DNA from: Incurvaria masculella
Lineage: Eukaryota; Arthropoda; Insecta; Lepidoptera; Incurvariidae
Assembly: GCA_946894095.1 (NCBI GenBank)
Contig: OX335651.1
Coordinates: 17,692,501 to 17,756,500, forward strand
DNA length: 64,000 bases
Reading direction: 5' to 3'
Each line of letters starts with the position of its first letter. The first letter of the stretch is position 1. Shown here one piece after another: positions 21,426-32,389 of the stretch. Below the pieces are notes generated by a model. The model did not search any database. It was not told the origin of the DNA and saw only the letters and a program-made list of their open reading frames with translations. Made by a program: the position numbers and the translations under genes.

Positions 21426-22284
21426 CAAATATTATGTTTGTCAATTGGACTTTGTCGTTTCATTGTTTTTTTATTTTTCTTTTGTCTGTTTTTTGCATTT
21501 TTACTTTTACTTTTACTTTACCTTTACTTTTATTATTATCTGTTTTCAGCTTTTGGTTTTTTAATTGTTTAGTTTGATGATGATTTACGCATGCTGTATT
21601 GACATCTCGTAGAATGTACACATAATTCTTGTTTTATTATGTTATCCTAGTAATGTTAAGTGTATGATTCTGTATGTCGATCTATTAAATAAATAAAAAA
21701 TAAAAATAAAAAAATACTACACTATCCAGGAAGCCTTATTAGATAGAAAACTTGTTTAAATTAAAGCTCATGACTACATACTTGACCGGGTAACTAACAT
21801 GGTACTACCAATTAAATTTTTTTTTTATTATTATTATTATTTTCTATTATTATTATTTTTTCTGACATGGGTACTACATTGTAGTATGAATTTGTTTATT
21901 TACTAACTTATATTTAATTTGATATTACCTTGTATCAAAAATGACGATGGCTTTTTACACCTGAATAATTTAGATCATAATTCCTATTAATTTAGAATAA
22001 GATGTCATTATAGTAGTCAAGAGTTTGCTCCTCACCAATGTATATAATGTTCTTATGATAATGTTCTTTGTGAGCAGTAGTAATCAATCAATCACTGTAA
22101 ACTAGTTTGTAAGTATCACTGGAAAAAAAAAGAAAAAAATAATAATACAATGACCAACCTGACGAAGTTTCTTGTTGGCTCTTCTTCGCCAGAAGTAATC
22201 GAACCGACAGGAAAAAAAAATGACGAATCCGAGTGTGTAATATACATCTAATGGAGGAAATAAAGAAACTGAAACTGAAACTGA
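20784..22284 (+). mobile_element. 5'-truncated non-LTR retrotransposon insertion
   Basis: Flanked by a 10-bp target duplication AACTAACATT. The left end opens in coding sequence for an ORF2 C-terminus. An A-rich stretch near 21685-21712 looks like one 3' end, and a second 3' UTR (21720-22284) ends in 'aaactgaaactgaaactga', family C. The interior may therefore be two fused or nested 3' regions; the outer target duplication encloses both. Confidence 0.68.
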
Positions 22285-22640
22285 AACTAACATTTGCGAG
22301 TCCGAGTTTGATTTGACAACTTACTCAACGTTCACACCGTACCACGCCTATACATACTTATAAAGCTGCCATTTACGAGTGTACAGTATTACAGTAAATA
22401 CTAATTAGTCAAAGTGTACCTGCACATTTTATTAAATACCCTTAACATCAAATACGTCGACGTTACCGTTCACGCCGACTCCGCGTTTTCGTATAAATCG
22501 GAAGTCCGAGTTTGACTTTGACAGCTTGAAGAAGTAAAACCACAGAATATCTAGTAAAAACTTGTATGGACTTTGACGTTTTTACGTAACTTCCAAGTTC
22601 CGTAAACGCCAATTTAGGTGACAACTAGGACTAGGAGCAC

Positions 22641-23905
22641 TGATTTGAGCTGAATTGAACGAATTCCCTTACATATTTCCTTACTCTCACGCCGGTTCAG
22701 CCCCTGAGCTATCTTTGTAAATTTCTCAATCTGATTTACTTACGTACCGAACGAAAATGTAATATTTCTTGATGCTAGACTCTGATACTATACATATAAT
22801 CACATTCTGAGACTACAACCGGGGTACTTTAAGAGAACCCTAAAACAGCTAAAGGCTGTGTTAATCCAGTCATGCATTCGTCAAGTATCTCTCATACTTC
22901 CGAACCCGACGCGGAGGCGTCGCTGTTCTTTACACTGATCAAAGATTTTGGAATTGACACATTTTTCGTGCGATCTTTAAAATACCATTTGGGGAAATAT
23001 ACAGAAGTTTGTCGCAGTGATCTTTAAAAAAAAGAATTTAACAAAAAAAATAACCGACTTCAAAGAAAAAGCACTAAAAAGTAAAAAATAATTGCCATTT
23101 TTGTAGTTACGATCTTTGTTACTTTTTGAGTCGGCGTCAGCCGGGCACGCGCTGCGCCAATCAAGAGAACCTTGCCTACCTTGGCTGACACCACAGAAAT
23201 CAGAATTCGATTTCTGTGGCTGACACCGACCTACCAGGCCTACCAGGCCTAAGCCTAAGTTCGGTAATTATTACGTACGTTCCAAAATGACCTACCCCTT
23301 CAGATTAAGACGAATCAGAGCAGGTTAAGTTAAGTTACATTAGTTATTTGCTCCATTAAATTCTTTCAGAAAATCTGTTTTCTGACGTATTCGCTCAAGC
23401 GCATGAAACAAAAAGTTTCTTCGAACGTCCACTCACTAATGTACTACAAATTAGATTCGTGAGAATCAGTAATAAAGGTAATGCACTAATCACCGCAGAA
23501 AGACTGACGAGTCCCGGGGGCGAGGGCGGTTGTAAGGGGCAGAAGCTTTGTTAAGTGGTCACGTCCTCAATTTGTCCTTTAATTCCTGCGTCTTTGTCTC
23601 GGACTCGATTAAATCATGTTATACACAGGACGAAATTATTAGAGCGTACCTATGTAATCATCGAAGGCAGATGTCGAGATGAGACATATGTGTTTGAGTA
23701 CTCTTAAAGATCAAGGAAACAATTAAGTAATAAGGAATGATTGGGTCATTGCTATGAAATTAACTCGAATCTGGCAACTTTGAACTCAAACATGGCGTTC
23801 GGTTTGGAGTTCCAAATTCAAATGCATTTTAAATGAAAGTTAGTAGAATTCTATTTGGAAATTAGTTATTTACCTATATGTTTGCACTTCATTGATTGTT
23901 CTCTG
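22641..23905. other. Unassigned DNA with a short inverted repeat
   Basis: CCACAGAAATC and GATTTCTGTGG around 23193-23221 form an 11-bp inverted repeat with a 7-base loop, and 'ggctgacacc' is directly repeated beside it. 'ataaccgacttcaaagaaaa' at 23050 is a common lepidopteran repeat motif in my recollection. No gene is supported. Confidence 0.4.
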
Positions 23906-23909
23906 ACTA

Positions 23910-24326
23910 TGTTCTGTTCAGAAAAGAGCACTGCGATGCATGCTAGGCATGAGGACGAGAGAATCCTGTAGAAAGGTGTTTGGCGACGTAGGAATCTAAA
24001 CTTTGCCAAGTGCTTACGTTTTTCAAAACATCTGCTATGCAAGAAAACATATAAATGATTTCACCCTTAACTGTGATGTTCATAACTATAACACAAGACA
24101 CAAGAACAATGTTAAAGTAATTAGTCATAAATTAGCCAAAACATCTAAGAGTTTTATATGTAACAGTGTTAGATTTTATAATAAATTGCCCAAAGAGGTG
24201 AGAGATTGATCTGAAAATTCTTTTAAAGTTAAGATTAAGAAGTTGCTAACACAGAAGGCTTACTATTGTATTAAAGATGCCCTAGCTGATAAATTTGAAT
24301 TTACTGAGATTTTGACTGCCTGCTGA
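23910..24326 (+). pseudogene. Decayed non-LTR ORF2 C-terminal fragment
   Basis: The frame reads 'SVQKRALRCMLGMRTRESC', 'LPSAYVFQNICYARK', 'VHNYNTRHKNN', 'SFICNSVRFYNKLPKEVRD' and then a tail of about 40 codons. In-frame stops at 23997 (TAA) and 24207 (TGA) interrupt it. It is clearly homologous to 20784-21425, with the same order of conserved blocks. RT is missing (5' truncation). A 3' UTR with 'tactacttgtagtatgaa' and 'aatgacgagggctctataca' continues to about 24570 and resembles 21860-21965. Confidence 0.75.
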
Positions 24327-24808
24327 GTGGGTACAAAAAGTATCCTATTATTATTACTATTTTGACTAATTTTATTTTTACTAATTTTTGACACCTGATA
24401 CATTTTGTATCTTTACTACTTTTATGATAAGTACTACTTGTAGTATGAAATTACTAACCAATAAATTTTGATTTGATACAATTTCGTATCAATAATGACG
24501 AGGGCTCTATACACCCGAATTTTATTTTATTTTAGTTAAGCATTATTAGTTTCTCGGTATTGGTCAAAATCTCATATAGGAATCTATTATTACTTTATTG
24601 ATAGGGATGCTCTCAAACCATTATACTCTTAATTGTCTGTAGGTGGTAGCATTTAAAGGGATATGTAACTATGTGATCAGCTGACAGTAGTAGTTTATGA
24701 CAAAACTCATAGTATTAAAACCTAATGTGCAAAAGTGTTTCACAGTGTTGTGTTGCCACTGGAGCAGTGCATCGCTTAAAGGTCCTTGCTTACGGTGACG
24801 CTTGGCTC
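24327..24808 (+). repeat. 3' UTR of the preceding fragment, then unassigned DNA
   Basis: 24327-24570 carries the 3' UTR motifs named for the preceding element. 24571-24808 is not assigned. Confidence 0.45.
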
Positions 24809-24810
24809 AG

Positions 24811-25952
24811 GTTATCTGCGACCTAAGTAAGGCGTTTGATAGCGTAGACCACCAAATATTACTGGACAAACTGGAATTTTATGGCATTCGAGGTCCCCAA
24901 TTAAATTTTTTCAAATCATATTTAAAACAGTGAATACAATATGTCGAATTGCAAACAATTAATGAAAGAAACATTTTAGTCAAGATATCATCGGATGAAA
25001 AGAAAATGCTATGTGGTGTTCCACAAGGATCTGTTCTGGGCCCACTTTTATTTTTAATCTTTGTAAACGATCTTCCAGATAATATAACAACAAGATATGT
25101 GTCTTTATTCGCTGATGACACTAGCTTGATAATTGAAACAGAATCGAAAGAAAACCTGGCAAAAGAAATAAACAAAAGCTTAAATGAACTAGAGGAATGG
25201 TTTAAATGTAACAAGTTAACACTTGACAAATCAAAAACATGTTATTCAATATATACGAAAAATTCCAACTACCAAAAAAATATTACTATAAAAGATATTA
25301 AAGATATTAAAATAGTCAACAACACAAAATTTTTAGGAATTTATATAATATAGATGATAAATTGAACTGGCAGACACATATCGAGCAAATTATAAACAAA
25401 ATTGCGAGCGCCTGTTATGCTTTAAAAACCTTAAAACCCACAACATGCGTTGATACACTTAAGCAGGTCTATTATGCATACGTAGAGTCTAAGCTCAGAT
25501 ATGGCTTGGAAGTGTGGGGAAATAGCGTAAATATAGAAAAGATATTAATAATCCAAAAGAAATCAATACGGATTATAGAGGGAGCTAAATTTCGAGACAC
25601 GTGTCGACCTCTTTTTGTAAAGCACAAGATATTAACTGTGATCGCTCTTTATATCTTAGTATCAGCTGTCAATACATTTAAAAACAAAGAAATATTAGAG
25701 ACGGTGGGGAAAACTCAGAAATATAGTTTAAGAGATAATAAAAATATAAAATTGACTTTACCAAAATGTCTAATGTTTAAAAATAGTCAGGAATACATGA
25801 GCATTAAAATTTATAATCAACTGAATAAAACAATCACAGAAACCAGTAACATCCATTTATTTCAAAAGAAATTGAAAGAATACCTTGTAAATAAGCCATA
25901 TTATAAATTAGACGAATTTTTTGAAAATAAGGATTTTAGCTTTGACAAATAG
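24811..25952 (+). pseudogene. Non-LTR reverse transcriptase, 5'-truncated and broken
   Basis: RT domain in order: '[18 protein letters not shown]' (fingers/palm A), 'GVPQGSVLGPLLFLIFVND' (motif B), 'FADDTSLI' (catalytic motif C, both aspartates kept), 'NKLTLDKSKT' and 'KFLGI' (thumb start), then a C-terminal tail 'LKQVYYAYVESKLRYGLEVWGN', 'IIQKKSIRII' and 'NKPYYKLDEFF'. This is a CR1/jockey-type ORF2. An in-frame TGA at 24931 and a frameshift between about 25345 and 25362 disrupt it, and the endonuclease and first RT motifs are lost to 5' truncation. The AT-rich 3' UTR runs to a (TTTGA)n tail at 26391-26419. Confidence 0.85.
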
Positions 25953-26420
25953 GCATATTAAGTTTTAACATTACATGTTTATATTATTCTATTGTTGACT
26001 GCAATTTTTTTTTTTAATGTAATGATTTTATTTTAAATTATAATATGTTACCACTGTTTTATTTAATGTAATAAATTATTGTAATTTTATGAATATTTTA
26101 TGCAGCGGAATTTTAATCATGTAAAAATATGTAAGGGTACAAATTTTATTTTTATTTTTTAAATCTTTGTTTTTATGTTGAATTATTTTTTTTTTTATTT
26201 CGAATGTTATTTATTTTGTAATTTTATGTCTAACTTTGTTTTATCTTTGATTTGTATTTTTCAAAACTTTGTTAATTTCATGTGTTTAAAATTTTCTGTT
26301 TCAAAATTTTATTTCTATGTTGAAATACTTAAATTATTTATTTATCTTAAATACTATTTACTATGCTGTATGGCCAAAAAAGTAAATAAAGGATTTGATT
26401 TGATTTGATTTGATTTGATC
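25953..26420 (+). repeat. Retrotransposon 3' UTR ending in a (TTTGA)n tail
   Basis: Very AT-rich sequence following the RT pseudogene, terminating 'aaataaaggatttgatttga' with about five TTTGA repeats, the simple-repeat 3' end typical of several non-LTR clades. Confidence 0.7.
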
Positions 26421-26599
26421 TCTTTCCCTAAAATATGGTTGAAAGAGGTAATGGCTGTGCCCGGCGTGATGCTCGTGAACGGGTGCTGTTTGTGGGGACT
26501 GGCCTGCTCCAATTGGCAACATATTAGTTGGAGGGGACTGTCTTTGCAAATAAAATGATATTTGTCATGAACTGTTGCATACGGCATGGATTGTAAATT

Positions 26600-26825
26600 T
26601 TTGTGTATTCATGTGAATTTAGTGTTTTACCTATGTTTTTGTTAAAATAATTGACAAACACTTTTGTAAACTTAGACTAAGTGGACGTTGAAAAAAAAAA
26701 CAGCGGAGTTTCTTTCCAGTTCTTTTTCGCTGTGTTTTGTTTTGCTGAACTGGCCAATGCTAAAATATGACAAATCTGAGTGCAGTGTACTGTCTATGGA
26801 TGATGAATAAACAAAACAAAAAAAA
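26600..26825 (+). repeat. Retrotransposon 3' end, family D
   Basis: 'agactaagtggacgttg', 'cagcggagtttctttcc', 'aatatgacaaatctgagtg' and 'ctgtctatggatgatgaata' then an A-rich tail. Copies recur at 30645-30805 (-) and 48985-49150 (+). The stretch just upstream (26430-26590) may be more of the same element. Confidence 0.72.
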
Positions 26826-27230
26826 ATTAAAAAAAAATACAATACTACTATGGAAAAGTTACAATATCTCGTAAATAGAAATCATAAAAACAAATTTAAA
26901 AAAGTATAGTAAGTAAGTAGATATGTATCGCCAACATTTGCAAACGGCGATGGAAAAGCTTACCATACCATCTCCGTAAACCCACCAACTTCGCCCAAGA
27001 AAAAAAAAATCGATGAGGCAGTCAAAACCGCCTTCAAAGAATTCACTGATTCTCGTTCTTAGAAACAAGCAAGGAAATTAATGAACTTCTCATAATATGG
27101 CGGAACTGGATCGATAACAATGATCCATTCTTTGATAAAATAAATAGGTATATATCTTTTGGGTGCTGTATTTCGATCAGGACAGCGTTTAACTCATTTT
27201 ACCATCATAGCAAAATAGTCGTGTGTATTA
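26826..27230. other. Unassigned DNA
   Basis: No supported feature. Confidence 0.3.
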
Positions 27231-27232
27231 AA

Positions 27233-27700
27233 ACTCACCGTCACGACATTAGCCCAACACGGTCCCAAAGAAGTTAGGTTCCATGCCGGGACCTTCACTT
27301 TACGAGCACGGCTTTGTTTTTGTGGTTGGGTTTTTCCAACAACTCCTTTCGATTAGCATTATTTGAGACAATTTATTTTTGGAACATCGAGAGAATTGAG
27401 TCATTTCAAATGACAATGTCAGCTCCTTTAGGTCAAGTCGCCTAGACGCCACCTGGCTTGATAAATAATCCGTTTTCTTCCCCATTCGACAAAGCCATGC
27501 CAGCTGGCTTAAGCTTACCACCTGGCATGCTAAGAAGACCAACAGATTAACATGAATTCCGACCATTCGTGACGTAATGCACATTGGCATCCAACTCGGA
27601 TAGAGAAATAAAGTGGTGCATAAACGGCGCGGACATCGAACCGATATCTTGGGCATTGAAATTATGTCCCCGCGCCCCTGAGCTACGATCTGCTCAATGT
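27233..27700 (-). repeat. SINE with tRNA-like head, body replaced in the middle
   Basis: The 3' end (27233-27315: 'cgtcacgacattagccca', 'ggttccatgccgggacc') and the 5' head (27555-27700: 'gaattccgaccattcgtg', 'gtggtgcataaacgg', 'gtccccgcgcccctgagc') belong to the tRNA-headed SINE. About 230 bases between them are unrelated, so the body has been interrupted or rearranged. Confidence 0.6.
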
Positions 27701-28130
27701 TTTTTTCTCAAATTAATCCATTGTCTTATATTTTTGTGGCAGCTATCTCTCTCTGGCGATCTCAAGTATGAATGCGTCATCACTGCAGGATAACGAAAGA
27801 GAACCGCTTTGCTCGTACGGGCAGCCAAATGACTACATGATTCATTCACAGCATCTTGATGTAAGCACCTATATGTGCTATACATTGATTTTACAATGTG
27901 TACAATAAACAAAACCGCGGGAACTACCTAGGTACCTATACAAGTTAACTTGTGGTGGCACATGCTTTACATTAGCACATTGTCAGTCACTAACATAGAA
28001 AGAGCGAGAATGATAATAAGACAAAGGTTTATCAGAACGTACGGTGACAAGATAGCGGTTTAAGATTTTTTAACCTAAAATTTCTAAACTTATTAAAAAA
28101 TTTTTTTTAAAACCTAAATATGTTTTATTT
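27701..28130. other. Unassigned DNA
   Basis: No supported feature. Confidence 0.3.
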
Positions 28131-28134
28131 TAAA

Positions 28135-28440
28135 AAACAGTCCCGCACCTCAATTTCATTTTCATTTCATTTATTTAAACTGTTTGGTAGTCAAACTACA
28201 CTAAGTTACGTCACAAAGATCCGCGGATTCGATCAACCCAGTAAAGAAGAACCCGCAAAGAAACTTCACGGTTTTAATAACATATTTTTCCACCCACAAT
28301 TAGGTATGAAATACACACTTAGATCTAAATGCTACTGCCAAACAATTCCTTGGGAGAATAGATTAAGCCAAAGAACAAAGAACAATAGAAACCGCAACCC
28401 TCAGTTTAAATTACTTGCAACTAACAAAAGTTACTTATGC
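28135..28440 (-). repeat. Retrotransposon 3' end, family B
   Basis: Minus-strand copy of the terminus at 6061-6335 and 3893-3962: 'tttggtagtcaaactacac', 'aagttacgtcacaaagatcc' and 'gaagaacccgcaaagaaac', ending at the left in the (ATTTC)n complement of the tail. Only 3' UTR is present. Confidence 0.68.
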
Positions 28441-28689
28441 AATAATATAAATTAATGTAATTTATAGCATTACAAGTATTCTCATAAATTTATCTGTAAT
28501 ATTTATTGTAATCTAAATATTTTTAATAATGAGCTGCGGGACTTATTTTAAGTTTCATAAAATAAATTTAATTCTTACGTCACGAAACACGTAACACGTA
28601 AAACGACGTAACCGTCACAATCCAAAATATTGGAAAATGGTTTTTGAGGGGGCCGTGGTTGCAAGTGCCCTGAGAAAACATGAAAATAT

Positions 28690-28925
28690 TTTAATTGGGA
28701 ATCCTCATTCGTGGTTGGTATTCCACGGATAGCTATAGGTTCCTGATAGAGTTTATCCCGCCCGGGTTGGCACCATCCCATTGAATGAACGATGGTGGAA
28801 GCAGCAGAAAAAAAATCCATGTTTTCCTTCCAGTTGAATTTATCCGCGCAACGTAAGGACAGTTCTGGCCTGGCACTTAGTTCCCATGTGTTGTATTAAA
28901 CTAGTTGCATAATAAAAACACATAC
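28690..28925 (+). repeat. SINE copy, 5S-type body, diverged
   Basis: 'cgtggttggtattccacgg', 'tcccgcccgggttggcacc', 'aatgaacgatggtggaagc' and 'cacttagttcccatgtg' follow the SINE body order. The head is not recognisable. Confidence 0.65.
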
Positions 28926-29514
28926 CTAGTAACCATGTTAACAAGAAAAATCTATAATGTTACATCGTAGCACTATTAGTTATTTTGTGGTTACATACCT
29001 ACCTGGGTACGACTCTACTGTGGAATAATTATTCATTACTATTTATAAATATTTTACTACCCAGGTACTTACTTATTTAAATATAACTTCATCTTTAAAA
29101 AAAACTTACGAATTTGTTCACAAAAGGGAAAAAATATTTTTATTACATTATTTTCTCAATTTTTTAAATTGAATAGTTATAAGTATAGATGATATATTTT
29201 TTAAATTACAATTATCTGTTTCAGTGCATGGTTTGTTCGTGTAAACTAAAATAAGATTTGTAATAAGAAATGGGAACGTATAAATTGTATCTAGGTACCT
29301 GTCCACGATAACTAGACAACAAATAGGTACCTACTTACATCTACTTTATATTTAAAATCACGGTACAAGCTGCGTCCATAAATAACAAAAAAACTTTGAA
29401 AGACTACTCTCACTTTCTTGAGCAACTTGAAATAACCTCAAACTGTACCTTTCGCACTTTCATGACTCACCTTTCCCTAACTTCCATGAAACAATAAAGT
29501 TATTTCTAAGTTAC
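28926..29514 (-). other. AT-rich DNA, probably intron of the gene starting at 29616
   Basis: No coding signal or window repeat. It lies directly downstream of the donor at 29514 on the minus strand, so it would be the first intron if that exon is real. Confidence 0.35.
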
Positions 29515-29616
29515 CTCAGATAGATTGGGGTCTTCGTTGAGCTTCTCCTCGATGGTAGCGGCCTGACCAGCCGTCGCCAGTCCCACACAACACAACAACA
29601 ACATCACACGCCCCAT
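29515..29616 (-). CDS. First coding exon of a secreted protein
   Basis: ATG at 29616 opens a 34-codon frame 'MGRVMLLLCCVGLATAGQA', then 'ATIEEKLNEDPNLSE', ending exactly at a donor GTAACT (GT at 29514-29513) in phase 0. Residues 1-19 form a good signal peptide: a positive start, a Leu/Val/Cys hydrophobic core and small residues before a likely cleavage after AGQA. The mature start ('xEKLNEDPxLS') resembles the beginning of fasciclin (FAS1) domains in TGFBI/midline-fasciclin-type extracellular proteins, but 15 residues are too few to be sure. The upstream region is CpG-rich and repeat-free, as expected of a host promoter. Later exons should lie leftward; none was identified. Confidence 0.55.
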
Positions 29617-29930
29617 CTTCACAACACAAACAACAACAAAAGCCGCCTGATGGACTCCGAAGGACTGCGAAAGTCCGAGCCCCAAAGGGCGGGTCCCGCG
29701 GGAGATAGTTCCACGGCAAAAAGTTCCCAGATAAAGTTACGTTCTGGCTGGTCGATATCTCAGGAACGGCGCGCGGTACACCGAACGCTGGGCAGAGTGC
29801 TACTGAGTTGCCTGCGACTAGCGGCGCTGCGTGGCCACAAGTTTTGCGCGCGGTTGCCCTATGCGACGGACGAAATTGCCGTAACAATGCGCGATGCTCG
29901 CCATTGTTATTTGGGATATTGCATGTAAAA
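29617..29930 (-). promoter_or_regulatory. CpG-rich 5' UTR and core promoter candidate
   Basis: Unlike its surroundings this region is GC- and CpG-rich and contains no window repeat. On the minus strand an arthropod initiator-like TCAGT occurs near 29803-29808, about 190 bases upstream of the ATG. No clear TATA box lies at the proper distance. Long open frames on both strands here reflect the GC content. Confidence 0.4.
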
Positions 29931-30640
29931 TTAAAAAAAATCACATATCTACATACATTATTTAAAGTTTTAACGTCATATTTCACAGAAATAATATTGT
30001 TACAGAAGAAAGACTCCCTATTAGGCATTTTTTTTCATATTTGGTACTTCTCAAGCCAAAAATTATCGATTGAGGGTCATACTACATTAAACATATTATT
30101 TCAGGTCGGTAAGTTAGTTAAATGTTTAGGGATTGTAATAAGTAGATATATGTAGAGTAAGGAAATGTAGAGTATGCGGCTTGTAGGCTTACAATTATGA
30201 AAAAGAAAACGATACATTACTTAATCAAGCAACCTAAAGCTTATTTATAACTAGTTTATGAATGTTATCACCCAATAATTAAATATCGCAACTAATTATA
30301 CATGCAGTGCAGGTTTAATCTCCAAATGCCGTTATATACGGTAATTTTCGTGCGAGCGGCAACACCCAACGGTCCGCTCATTCTGGCATGACCCCTCTCC
30401 GCATCCACGCACCCGCATCACATTCCGTCTCTATCCCCACCGAGAAGGCTCGAGTCAGGCTGTTATTAATTTCCAATGAAGGGATCTGTTACATCGCGTA
30501 GAGCAGGTAGAGTTCGGAAGTGCATGATGTTTGTGACTACTTCTCGCTACTGGATGAAATACTTATCAGTTTCTTATTAGTTTTTCTTACATCATGTTGG
30601 TGTTTTTTTATGTAACTGGTTATGGATGTACCTATTATAA
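29931..30640. other. Unassigned DNA
   Basis: No supported gene or repeat. Confidence 0.3.
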
Positions 30641-30644
30641 TATT

Positions 30645-30805
30645 GTGTTGTATTGTTTATTCATCATCCATAGACCGTACACTGCACTCGGATTTGTCAT
30701 ATTTTAACATTGGCCAGTTCAGCAAAACAAAACACAGCGAAGAAGAACTGGAAATAAACTTATGCTTTTTTTTTTCAACGTCCACTTAGTCTAAATTTAC
30801 AAAAT
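30645..30805 (-). repeat. Retrotransposon 3' end, family D
   Basis: Minus-strand copy of 26600-26825: 'ttattcatcatccatagac', 'cactcggatttgtcatatt' and 'caacgtccacttagtctaa'. Confidence 0.72.
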
Positions 30806-30809
30806 AATA

Positions 30810-31005
30810 TTTTAACATACCCAACACACCACATGGGAACTAACCGTTGCCATGCACAGAGCTTCCCTATGCTGTAAGGTTACATTGAACTGGATTGAAA
30901 ACATGGACAATTTTGATTACCAATCCGTGTGCGGGAATCCGAAACACTACTCAGGCCGGTCGAACGGTCACCCATCCGGCATCCTGCCACGTCCAATGGT
31001 GATTA
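30810..31005 (-). repeat. SINE with 5S-derived head, internally deleted
   Basis: On the minus strand the head retains the 5S box C block 'ggatgccggatgggtgacc' (about 30965-30985), then jumps to 'aaaattgtccatgttttc' and the usual 3' body, ending 'ttcccatgtggtgtgttggg'. Its box C block is closer to 5S rRNA than in the 8775 copy. It abuts the family D 3' end. Confidence 0.72.
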
Positions 31006-32139
31006 TCCTCGATTATCGAATAGCAATGAGTCTCGCTAATTACCTAAAAACGACTTTGTGAAAACATTATTTGGGATTCGGTTTCAGACAGTGTAGTAGA
31101 GTAGGTTGAATAAAATGCGCAGGCTTCGAGGGATATGGATAGAGTATGGATAGAGAAGACTCTACATACTAGCCATCAATTTACAGAGTATAGTACTGCG
31201 CGAGTTTCATGTGATAAAACTTTTTTTACGAACGTTGAATTTTAGAGAACGGGAACGTTGAATTTTAAAGTCATGGAAATAAAAAGTATTGCAAAATTTG
31301 TGTCGAATATAATTTCAATGGGTTGAAATAATCTGGCGTCATTACTAGATATTTTTTAATACTAGCTACGACTTGTGTTGTGACAAACAACACAAATAAA
31401 GTTATTATTCTAAGATTTCATCCTCTGCTCTACAGCCAACATTTATAATTGTTTTGTCTTGCACACAATTTTCACATAAATATAGTTACTAACCAACTAA
31501 CTCTCTGTGCATGTCACATTTCTCATATTTGTGTACCTGATGATTTGGATCTATCGATTTTAATTTTGTTTTGTTTAGTACCTAGTTACCTACGGACAAT
31601 TTAAAATAAAGATGGTTATACTAGCCAATGCAAATGATTTGATTGCGTTGAGTTCCTGATTTCTATGGAATGAGAACATGTAAAAAAAACATGTATAATT
31701 CCAGCTAACGTTTTACCAAAACAAACAGAAAAATGTTAGAGAAATTGATATTTTATGCATGGAAAAAAAAATGAAGTCAGGTCTCAAATATATTATTTTT
31801 CAAGTTTGCGGCTTATATTGATATTAACTAATAATTATATTAATACCATTTCAAAGATCTTAACATTATCTACCCATTCAGCGAAGAAAATGTTTAACTT
31901 TTTCCAATTTCTTTAACGAAACAATAAAAAACCGGTTTCATGCGTTATGCGGGTTGGTCACATTTAGAAAGATTTATTTCGAGCTGCTCTAAATAAGCGA
32001 CGTCGGGCTCTGGCTATCTCGTTTTAATCGCAAAAATTGGTCCAAAATGTTTAGGTATGAGGATGCTCTTAATGCTCCTGATGAGAAAACATCATGTAAA
32101 CGCATGCAAACACATTTTGTGCTTCCCGGTTAGGTCGTC
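31006..32139. other. Unassigned AT-rich DNA
   Basis: A direct repeat 'gaacgttgaattttaaag'-like pair lies near 31230-31270. No gene is supported over 1.1 kb. Confidence 0.3.
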
Positions 32140-32328
32140 ATTGGATGTAACTATGGTTGAAGTGGCAATGAAAAATTGTCCGTGTTTTCCATCCAGTTGT
32201 ATGTAGCCGTGCTCATAAACGATACGTCCTGGCATGGTTCCTAATTCCTTTAGGAATATGGTGTAATGGGCTCATATCGTGACGGTAGTAGTGTGACATT
32301 AGCCCATACAGTTCCATAAAAAAAATCT
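32140..32328 (+). repeat. SINE 3' half, tRNA-type body
   Basis: 'gaagtggcaatgaaaaatt', 'gtagccgtgctcataaacg', 'attcctttaggaatatgg' and an A tail at about 32318. The variants match the tRNA-headed subtype. Confidence 0.75.
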
Positions 32329-32389
32329 CTATGAATCTCGTAACAAAATATTTGGATAAATATTATATCACTCTTATTAAACTTTTATA

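Larger units (their letters stand above)
20664..22640 (-). mobile_element. Long-TIR MITE, copy e, split by a retrotransposon
   Basis: Left part 20664-20783 (inverted right terminus 'tacccctagtccgag', 'ctaaattagcgttaacgg', 'cagagggcgttaagcg') and right part 22285-about 22640 ('catttgcgagtccgagtttg', 'gtaaacgccaatttaggtg') are one element interrupted at AACTAACATT, which is duplicated at 20774-20783 and 22285-22294. The right part also holds unrelated sequence at about 22340-22450. Confidence 0.8.

Noticed and set aside
24879..25229. 116-codon minus-strand frame
   Set aside because: It is antisense to the reverse transcriptase pseudogene.
29516..30028. 170-codon minus-strand frame in the CpG-rich region
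   Set aside because: It overlaps the signal-peptide exon in another frame, and GC-rich promoters commonly leave long chance frames.
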